A DNA stretch of 11,579 nucleotides from Cyanobacteria bacterium M_surface_7_m2_040 (GTDB taxonomy: Bacteria > Cyanobacteriota > Cyanobacteriia > PCC-6307 > Cyanobiaceae): positions 1 to 11,579 of the forward strand of contig VGPQ01000015.1 of assembly GCA_016882555.1 (NCBI GenBank). The letters are read 5' to 3'. This document shows positions 1-5,565 of the stretch, piece after piece. The translations under genes were made by a program, and so were the position numbers. Numbering within the stretch: position 1 is the stretch's first letter; every line of letters starts with the position of its first letter. The notes under the pieces were generated by a model that was given only the letters and a program-made list of their open reading frames with translations, searched no databases and was not told the DNA's origin.

Positions 1-218
1 CCAAGGCTCTGCAGCGGCAGGCGCCAGAGCGGCAGCTCGGCTGGCAATCGGGTCAGCACCCGATCCAGCAGGCGGTCGGCAAACAGGGCATCGGTGCCCA
101 GCGGCATGTGGGGCCCGTGCTGCTCGAGGGCACCCCAGGGCCATACCACCGTGCTGCCGGGCCGGGCAGCCGCAGCGGCAGCAGCCGGGCTGCTGAGCTG
201 GCTGAGACACTGCGCCAT
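1..218 (-). CDS. Creatininase-family protein, N-terminal fragment (runs off left edge)
   Basis: The minus-strand frame from an ATG at 218 down to base 1 encodes about 72 residues with no stop. After an alanine-rich start it reads WPWGALEQHGPHMPLGTD (about residues 26-43). This is the hallmark of the creatininase / creatinine amidohydrolase family, in which the Glu and His of EQHG and the Asp of GTD bind divalent metals (here E32, H34 and D43). A TAG stop lies seven codons upstream, so the ATG at 218 is the only reasonable start. Family members hydrolyse cyclic amides such as creatinine or act in cofactor maturation; the substrate of picocyanobacterial members is unknown to me. It is divergent to the S1 gene. 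The rest of the protein, including other metal ligands, lies outside the window. Recognition rests on the motif and is fairly secure. Confidence 0.8.
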   Translation of the reverse strand, partial: MAQCLSQLSSPAAAAAAARPGSTVVWPWGALEQHGPHMPLGTDALFADRLLDRVLTRLPAELPLWRLPLQSL

Positions 219-270
219 GGCCGCCGGATTCGATCCCTACAGTGTGGGATCTCCAGTCTCCAGCGTGGTG

Positions 271-1551
271 ATGGCCGGATCCGGCAACCCTTCCTCTGCC
301 CCTTCCCCCCGGCCCGTGCCCCCCGGTGAACTGCGTCGGCCCAGTGAGCCTGCCCAGCGCCGGCCACCCCAGGTGCTGCTGATCAAGAAAGACACCGACA
401 GCCACAGCGGCGAAGCCGATCCCGGGGCCCAGAACCAGACCGACACCCAGCCAGCTGCACCCACAGCCCAGGCACCGAAGAGCGCCGCCGCTGATGCGCC
501 AGCCCCCGCAGGCGGCACGGGCCGGCGCAGCGATGCCGATCTGTTTGACCTGGGCGGCATGGAGGGCCTGACGATGGCCTACCTGCTGGGCCCGGCCGAC
601 CAGAAGCGCCGCCCGGCCCAGCAGCAGCAGGACGCGGCTGCAAGCGTGCGCCGCAGCGTCGACGACTTCGACTTCGATGAGGAGGCCTTCCTGGCGGCCC
701 TCGACGAGAACGAACCGGTCGGCACCACCGGCGAGGTGGTTCAAGGGGTGGTGATCGGGTTTGAAAGCGATGGGGTCTATGTCGACATCGGCGGCAAGGC
801 GCCGGGCTTCATGCCCAAGAAGGAAGCCGGCCTCGGCGTGATCACCAACATCAAGGAGCGCTTCCCCAAGGGCCTCGCCGTGGAGGCGCTGGTCACCCGT
901 GAGCAGAACGCCGACGGCATGGTGACGATCAGCGCCCGCGCCCTGGCCCTGCGCCAAAGCTGGGAGAAGGTGCGCCAGCTCGAGAAGGAGGGCAAGGTCA
1001 TCCAGGTCAAGGTCAACGGCTTCAACCGCGGGGGCGTCACCTGCGATCTCGAGGGACTGCGGGCCTTCATCCCCCGCTCCCAGCTGCTGGAGGGCGAACA
1101 GCACGAGGCCCTGGTGGGGAAGACCCTGGGCGTCACCTTCCTGGAGGTCAATCCCGAAACCCGCAAACTGGTGCTCTCTGAGAAGAAGGCAGCCACGGCG
1201 GCGCGCTTCGCCGAACTGGAGGTCGGCCAGCTGGTCGAGGGGGTGGTGGCCTCGATCAAGCCCTACGGTTATTTCATCGATCTGGGCGGCATCAGCGGCC
1301 TGCTCCACCAGAGCTGCGTCAGCGGCGGCCAGCTGCGTGACCTGCGCGAGGTGTTCAGCCCGGGTGAGCGGGTGTGGGCGCTGATCACCGAACTCGACCC
1401 CGGCCGCGGGCGCATCGCCCTAAACACCGCACTGCTCGAGGGCCAGCCGGGGGAGATCCTGATTGACAAGGAGAAACTCCAGGCTGAAGCCGAAGAGCGG
1501 GCCAACAAAGCGCGTTCACTGTTGCGCCAACAGGACCAGACCGCTGGATGA
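271..1551 (+). CDS. rps1b: S1-domain RNA-binding protein, 30S ribosomal protein S1 homolog (Rps1b-like)
   Basis: With the ATG at 271 the product is 426 residues. The N-terminal third is a Pro/Ala/Gln-rich, probably disordered region that ends in an acidic patch (DDFDFDEEAFLAALDE). Three S1 oligonucleotide-binding repeats follow: about 148-222 (GVYVDIGGKAPGFMPKKE), about 231-300 (GVTCDLEGLRAFIPRSQL) and about 313-385 (YGYFIDLGGISGLLHQS). A charged tail ends the protein. This is the layout of the second, shorter S1 protein of cyanobacteria, expected to bind mRNA and aid translation initiation; ribosome association is inferred from family knowledge. The start is uncertain. The frame is open upstream and an ATG at 217 would give 444 residues, but that codon sits on top of the divergent creatininase start. 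Neither candidate has a clear Shine-Dalgarno. The stop overlaps the next start as ATGA, so translation is probably coupled to the Tab2-like gene. Confidence 0.85.
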   Translation: MAGSGNPSSAPSPRPVPPGELRRPSEPAQRRPPQVLLIKKDTDSHSGEADPGAQNQTDTQPAAPTAQAPKSAAADAPAPAGGTGRRSDADLFDLGGMEGLTMAYLLGPADQKRRPAQQQQDAAASVRRSVDDFDFDEEAFLAALDENEPVGTTGEVVQGVVIGFESDGVYVDIGGKAPGFMPKKEAGLGVITNIKERFPKGLAVEALVTREQNADGMVTISARALALRQSWEKVRQLEKEGKVIQVKVNGFNRGGVTCDLEGLRAFIPRSQLLEGEQHEALVGKTLGVTFLEVNPETRKLVLSEKKAATAARFAELEVGQLVEGVVASIKPYGYFIDLGGISGLLHQSCVSGGQLRDLREVFSPGERVWALITELDPGRGRIALNTALLEGQPGEILIDKEKLQAEAEERANKARSLLRQQDQTAG

Positions 1552-2432
1552 GTGCGCTCGCAACAGCCACAGCCCCCGACTGGGAGCTGGACTATTACTC
1601 GAGACCGATCGTTGAAGACGACGGCAAGAAGCGCTGGGAACTGCTGATCTGCAGCACCCCAGCCCCCGGAGAGCTCGAGCCCGCCTTCCAGTGGGTGCAA
1701 CCCTGTGCGGCGGGCAGCGTCAATTCGATCTGGCTGCGCGAAGCCCTCGAGACGGCCATGGCCGCCGCCGAAAACCAGGGGCTCGGCCGCCCCAGGCGAT
1801 TGCGCTGCTGGCGTGGTGCCATGCGCACGATGGTGCAGCGCGCCGCCGAGGGCCTGGGCCTGGAGCTGATCCCCAGCCGCCGCTGCTATGCCCTGGTGAG
1901 CTGGTTGCAGGAACGCGAACGCACGGTGTACCCCGCCGAAACGGGATACCTGGCCGGGCCGTTGGCGCCACAGCCTGAACCGATCCGCCCCCTGGCGTTG
2001 CCCCTGCCCGAAACGGCCCGAGGCGACAGTTGGGGCTGGGCCAGCCTGCAACTGGGCGAACTGGCGGAGGCGAGCGAGTGGGCGATCGATTTCGCCGGCC
2101 TCACCCCTTTGCCCCCTGGGTTTGACCCCACCACCACGGTCCCCGGCATTCGCCTGTTCGGCAGCAACCGGGCCCTGGCCATCGCCGGCTGGGTGGCGGG
2201 CCTGGAACCGGTGCGGCTGGAGGTCGACGGACGCCAGCTGGTGCTCGAAGCGGGACTGGACGATCGCTGGCTGCTCAGCGATCTGAGCGCCGACGACGCG
2301 CCCCAGGCCGCTGCAGCGCTGCAGGCCGCGCGTCAACAGGCGGGCGGCCTGCAGTTTCTGGCGGTGCAGGCCAGCCCCAGCGATCAGCGCTTCACCGGCT
2401 TCTGGATGTTGCGCGATCTGCCCGACGGTTGA
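1548..2432 (+). CDS. Tab2/Atab2-family RNA-binding protein (DUF1092)
   Basis: This 294-residue protein shows the Tab2 pattern throughout. It opens with WELDYYSRPIVEDDGKKRWE, then VNSIWLREAL, a basic segment RPRRLRCWRGAM, and PSRRCYALVSWLQERERTVY. In the C-terminal half come WEIDF-like WAIDFAGLTPLPP, GIRLFGSNRALAIAGWVAGLEPV and a closing GFWMLRDL. In algae and plants Tab2/Atab2 binds RNA and is needed for translation of photosystem I psaB mRNA and for photosystem assembly. A similar role in the cyanobacterial cytoplasm is inference. The length matches the family, and no signal peptide or membrane segment is visible. The ATG overlaps the S1 stop (ATGA), and its own TGA overlaps the next ATG (TGATG), which places it in a coupled operon with an RNA-binding S1 protein and fits a translational role. 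Confidence 0.9.
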   Translation: MSALATATAPDWELDYYSRPIVEDDGKKRWELLICSTPAPGELEPAFQWVQPCAAGSVNSIWLREALETAMAAAENQGLGRPRRLRCWRGAMRTMVQRAAEGLGLELIPSRRCYALVSWLQERERTVYPAETGYLAGPLAPQPEPIRPLALPLPETARGDSWGWASLQLGELAEASEWAIDFAGLTPLPPGFDPTTTVPGIRLFGSNRALAIAGWVAGLEPVRLEVDGRQLVLEAGLDDRWLLSDLSADDAPQAAAALQAARQQAGGLQFLAVQASPSDQRFTGFWMLRDLPDG

Positions 2433-3241
2433 TGGCGGAGGCGGTTGATCCACCCTTTGACCGGCCCGACGCCCAGTTCAACCTGCTGCCGGGCTGGACC
2501 TGGGTGGGCTGCTATGGGGGGTATTACCTGCAGGCCGAGCTGCTGGCGGGGTTTGAGCACGGCTTCTTCACCCGGCAGTGGCAGGGGCGCGGCCCCGATG
2601 TGCTGGCGGGGTACCTGAGCGCCGGGATCAGCGTGCACCGGCCGCAGCAGGTGCACAGTGCGGTGGTGCTGCCCGCGTCGCTGGCCAGCTGTGATCCTTG
2701 GCCCGAGGCCGATGGCCTGGTCAGCGATACCGGCGGCCAGAGCCTGTGGGTCTGCGGTGCCGACTGCACCCCGGTGCTGATCGCCGATCCAGCCACAGGC
2801 CAGGTGGCGGCCTGCCATGCCGGTTGGCGCGGGGTGGCTGGTCGGATTCTTCTGCACGCGGTCGAACGGCTCGAGCAGCAGGGCTGCCAGCGCTCGGATC
2901 TGCTGGTGGCCCTGGGGCCGGCCATCTCCGGGGCCCTCTACCAGGTGGATGCGCCGGTGGTGCAGGCCATTGCGGGCTCCCTCGACGCCTGCAGCCAGGG
3001 GGATGGGGGCGAGCTCAAGCTGGCGTCCCTCGACGGGGTGCTGCAGCCCGACCCCGAGCCCGGGCGCTGGCGGCTCGACATCCGCGCCGCTGCTGCGCTG
3101 CAATTGCAGCAACTCGGCCTCAATCAGCAACAGCTGGCCCTCTGCCCGCTGTGCACCGCGAGCGAACCGTTGTTGTTTCATTCCTGGCGCCGCGATCAAC
3201 GCAAGACGGTGCAGTGGAGCGGCATCGTTTCCCAGGCCTGA
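2432..3241 (+). CDS. pgeF: PgeF/YfiH-family polyphenol oxidase (laccase-domain) protein, peptidoglycan editing factor
   Basis: The 269-residue product carries the family signatures. A glycine/phenylalanine segment (FEHGFFTR, about 41-48) is followed by QVHS (H75), ADCTP (C112) and CHAGWRG (H129). The His-Cys-His set is the zinc/copper site of the YfiH/LACC1/DUF152 family. The C-terminal half has the usual ALGPAISGALYQV segment and a C-T-A-S-E-P...FHSWRRD ending. Family members have been described as laccase-like polyphenol oxidases, as purine-nucleoside enzymes (mammalian LACC1) and as PgeF, which removes wrongly inserted L-Ser from peptidoglycan precursors; which applies here cannot be read from sequence. 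The start is the ATG at 2432, inside TGATG with the Tab2-like stop; a TTG one codon earlier is less likely. It is the last gene of the coupled unit. No convincing terminator is seen downstream. Confidence 0.9.
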   Translation: MAEAVDPPFDRPDAQFNLLPGWTWVGCYGGYYLQAELLAGFEHGFFTRQWQGRGPDVLAGYLSAGISVHRPQQVHSAVVLPASLASCDPWPEADGLVSDTGGQSLWVCGADCTPVLIADPATGQVAACHAGWRGVAGRILLHAVERLEQQGCQRSDLLVALGPAISGALYQVDAPVVQAIAGSLDACSQGDGGELKLASLDGVLQPDPEPGRWRLDIRAAAALQLQQLGLNQQQLALCPLCTASEPLLFHSWRRDQRKTVQWSGIVSQA

Positions 3242-3291
3242 AACCGCAACAAAACAGGACAAGTTTGATCGAAAACGCAATCAGCCCCAAC

Positions 3292-3320
3292 TTGCACAAC
3301 AGCCCACCAGACTGGATAAT
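3292..3320 (+). promoter_or_regulatory. Predicted sigma70-type promoter of the cyAbrB gene
   Basis: A TTGCAC -35-like hexamer (3292-3297) and a GATAAT -10-like hexamer (3315-3320) are separated by exactly 17 bases. They lie in the AT-richer 103-bp gap between pgeF and cyAbrB. Transcription would begin near 3327 and leave a leader of about 18 bases. The prediction is by eye only; no mapped start site is available. Confidence 0.6.
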
Positions 3321-3333
3321 GCAAAAGTTGCAT
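3319..3333. promoter_or_regulatory. 15-bp perfect inverted repeat over the predicted cyAbrB transcription start (candidate operator)
   Basis: The sequence is ATGCAA-AAG-TTGCAT: two 6-bp arms around a 3-bp centre. It begins inside the predicted -10 box and spans the expected start site, the usual place for a repressor site. The binding protein is unknown; autoregulation by cyAbrB is only a possibility. A TTGCA half-site also occurs in the -35 box. Confidence 0.4.
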
Positions 3334-3344
3334 AAGAACACTCG

Positions 3345-3710
3345 ATGCTCACAGGTGCCGATCTGCTTGCCAAGGTCAAGGAACTTGGCGATGCCAGCAA
3401 ATCCGACCTTGTCCGTGCCTGCGGGTACGTCTCACACAAAAAAGATGGCAGTGAGCGCCTGAATTTCACCGCCTTCTACGAGGCGCTGCTCAATGCCAAG
3501 GGCCTGGATCTCGGGGCGAACACGCCCGGCGGACGCAAGGGTGGCCGCAAACTCAGCTACAGCACCAAGATTCAATTCAACGGCAACCTGATGGTGGGCA
3601 AGGCTTACACCGCCATGCTTGACCTCAAACCGGGCGACGAATTTGAAATCAAACTCGGCCGCAAGATGATTCGCCTGGTGCCCCTGGGCGCCGAAGACGA
3701 CGAGGAGTGA
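3345..3710 (+). CDS. cyAbrB-family transcriptional regulator
   Basis: This 121-residue protein has the two-part layout of cyanobacterial AbrB proteins. An N-terminal helical region (LLAKVKELGDASKSDLVRACGY, then a LNFTAFYEALLNAKG helix) leads through a Gly/Arg/Lys-rich linker (about 60-70). A C-terminal swapped-hairpin-like AbrB segment follows (STKIQFNGNLMVGKAYT, then LKPGDEFEIKLGRKMIRLV), with a short acidic tail. cyAbrBs are abundant DNA-binding regulators conserved in cyanobacteria, linked to carbon/nitrogen balance, and unlike Bacillus AbrB they carry the AbrB-like part at the C terminus. The gene is monocistronic by context: its own promoter lies in the upstream gap, and a convergent gene ends 6 bp downstream. 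The Shine-Dalgarno is weak. Which paralogue (cyAbrB1 or cyAbrB2) cannot be decided here. Confidence 0.9.
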   Translation: MLTGADLLAKVKELGDASKSDLVRACGYVSHKKDGSERLNFTAFYEALLNAKGLDLGANTPGGRKGGRKLSYSTKIQFNGNLMVGKAYTAMLDLKPGDEFEIKLGRKMIRLVPLGAEDDEE

Positions 3711-3716
3711 TCCGGC

Positions 3717-5420
3717 TCAGCCCATTGGCTGATTCATCAGTGCCAATGCCACCTGTTCGGCGACCTTGATGCCGTCAATCGCTGCCGACAGGATGCCACC
3801 CGCATAGCCGGCCCCTTCGCCGGCCGGATACAACCCTGGAGTGTTGCCACTCTCCAGGGTTGTGCTGTTTCGGGGGATGCGCAGGGGCGAGGAGGTGCGG
3901 GTTTCAACCGCCGTCAACCGGGCCCCCGCTGCGGCATACCCCGGAATCGAACGGGCAAACACGGGCAGGGCCTCGCGCAGGGCTGCGCTCACAAAGTCGG
4001 GCAGGCAGGCGCTGATGGCGCAGTCCACCACGCCCGGCTGGTACGACGCGATCACGGCAGGGCCACCACCACCTGCAGCGCCATCGCCCAGAAAGGCTCC
4101 GACACACTGGCTGGGGGCGGCATAGTCACCGCCGGCCAGGGCAAAGGCCCTGGCTTCCCAATGGCGCTGAAAGGCCACCCCCGCCAACGGATCGGCCGGC
4201 CCGTCGCCGTAGGGCGCCAGATCGTCGAGGTTGATGTTGACGACCAGGCCGCTGTTGGCGTTGCGCTCGTTGCGGCTGTGCTGGCTCATGCCATTGGTCA
4301 CCACCATGCCCACCTCGGAGGTGGCCCCCACCACCAGGCCGCCGGGGCACATGCAGAAGCTCCACACCGAGCGACCGTCGAGCCCGGCGCCGCGGCAGTG
4401 GTGCACCAGTTTGTATTCGGCCGCCCCCAGGCGCGGATGGCCGGCGGCCGCCCCCCAGCGGGCCTGATCGATCAGGGCCTGGGGATGCTCGATGCGCACC
4501 CCCATCGCAAACGGCTTGGCTTCGAGCTGCACACCCTGCTGCTGCAGGGTGGCAAACAGATCGCGGGCGCTGTGGCCCGGCGCCAGGATCACGCGCGCCG
4601 CGGCGATCACCTCGCCATCGGCCAGCTGCACCCCGCGCACCCGCCGGTCAAGCGGGTCGAGCAGCAGCCGCTCCACCCGGCTCTCGAAGCGCACGGTGCC
4701 GCCCAGCGCTTCAATGCGATGCCGCAGCCCGCGCACCACCGTGGCCAGCTTGAAGGTGCCGATGTGCGGGTGGTGCAGCGTGAGGATGTCGGGATGGGCG
4801 CCGGCAGCCACCAGCTCCTCGAGCACCTTGCGCTGGTAGGGCAGGGGCTCACTCACCTGGCTGTAGAGCTTGCCGTCGGAAAAGGTGCCGGCGCCCCCCT
4901 CGCCAAACTGGGCATTGGAGTCGGGGTCAAACGGCCGCAGCCCGCGCCAGAACCCAAAGGTGTCGGCGGTGCGCTGCCTGACCGCCTTGCCGCGCTCAAG
5001 CAAGATCGGCCGCAGTCCCATCTGGGCCAGCAGCAACGCCGCAAAGTAGCCGCACGGTCCTGCACCCACCACCACAGGGCGCTGCGTGCCGGCCTGGGGC
5101 CGCGCCGGCGGCGCCAGCGGAAAGCGGTAGCGGTCATCGGGAATCGGCTGCAACTGCGGATCAGCGGCCCAGCGCCGGCTCAGTGTCTTGAGCAGGGCCG
5201 GCGCAAGCTCGGCCAACTGCACATCCAGGCTGTAGACCAGCCGGATCTGGTCGTGCCGGCGGGCATCCACACTGCGCTTGACCAGGCTCCAGCCCCGCAG
5301 CTGCTCAGGAGCCAGCCGCAGGCGCCGGCACAGGGCGGCACCCAGATCCGCCTCGCTGTGATCCAGGGGCAGCCGCAGTCCGCTCAAGCGCCAGCCCTGT
5401 TGGCCCCCCTCTTCCCCCAC
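3717..5420 (-). CDS. NAD(P)/FAD-dependent dehydrogenase (COG2509-type flavoprotein)
   Basis: The product is 567 residues, starting at a GTG with GAGGG just upstream. The first 100 residues form the N-terminal domain typical of this family (LSGLRLPLDHSEADL, then SLVKRSVDARR). A Rossmann FAD site follows at about 116-143 (VVVGAGPCGYFAALLLAQMG, ending with the acidic E of LLERG). Next come FGEGGAGTFSDGKLYS and an APGHSARD motif. The C-terminal FAD-contacting region GLYPAGEGAGYAGGILSAAIDG lies near 535-555. Proteins of this group are annotated as uncharacterised FAD-dependent dehydrogenases; the substrate is unknown. It lies 145 bp downstream of ppsA on the same strand and converges with cyAbrB. 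Near its 3' end it contains a strong 12-bp inverted repeat. It looks intact and of normal length. Confidence 0.88.
   Translation of the reverse strand: MGEEGGQQGWRLSGLRLPLDHSEADLGAALCRRLRLAPEQLRGWSLVKRSVDARRHDQIRLVYSLDVQLAELAPALLKTLSRRWAADPQLQPIPDDRYRFPLAPPARPQAGTQRPVVVGAGPCGYFAALLLAQMGLRPILLERGKAVRQRTADTFGFWRGLRPFDPDSNAQFGEGGAGTFSDGKLYSQVSEPLPYQRKVLEELVAAGAHPDILTLHHPHIGTFKLATVVRGLRHRIEALGGTVRFESRVERLLLDPLDRRVRGVQLADGEVIAAARVILAPGHSARDLFATLQQQGVQLEAKPFAMGVRIEHPQALIDQARWGAAAGHPRLGAAEYKLVHHCRGAGLDGRSVWSFCMCPGGLVVGATSEVGMVVTNGMSQHSRNERNANSGLVVNINLDDLAPYGDGPADPLAGVAFQRHWEARAFALAGGDYAAPSQCVGAFLGDGAAGGGGPAVIASYQPGVVDCAISACLPDFVSAALREALPVFARSIPGYAAAGARLTAVETRTSSPLRIPRNSTTLESGNTPGLYPAGEGAGYAGGILSAAIDGIKVAEQVALALMNQPMG
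3830..3863. repeat. 12-bp perfect inverted repeat (hairpin) inside the flavoprotein coding region
   Basis: ACAACCCTGGAG at 3830-3841 is exactly complementary to CTCCAGGGTTGT at 3852-3863, with a 10-base loop. An alternative inner pairing, GAGTG-TTGC-CACTC, could extend the helix. It encodes the STTLESGNTPGLY part of the flavoprotein on the minus strand. On the plus strand it lies about 120 bases after the cyAbrB stop and is followed by GCTGTTT, so it might stop cyAbrB transcripts, though the U-run is poor. Confidence 0.6.
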
Positions 5421-5565
5421 CGGCCCTCACGGCTCGCTGATGATTCATTTCAGCAGCACCGCACCCGCCCCAGGGCCTGTCAGGGTGTGGGCAATACCAA
5501 CCCAGCTATGTCGATCACCCATTGCCCCCTGTGCATCGGCCTGGCCGTGCTGAGCGCGGTGCGGT

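Noticed and set aside
1269..2453. Minus-strand open frame of 394 codons opposite rps1b and tab2
   Set aside because: Antisense shadow in GC-rich DNA; it crosses two well-supported genes and has no family motifs.
2384..3280. Minus-strand open frame of 298 codons opposite pgeF
   Set aside because: Shadow frame; the plus strand carries the full PgeF signature and overlapping start.
5489..5527. 7-bp inverted repeat (GGGCAAT / ATTGCCC) with a 25-base loop between ppsA and the flavoprotein gene
   Set aside because: Arms are short, the loop is long and there is no T-run, so it is not a convincing terminator. The 145-bp gap holds nothing else I can support.
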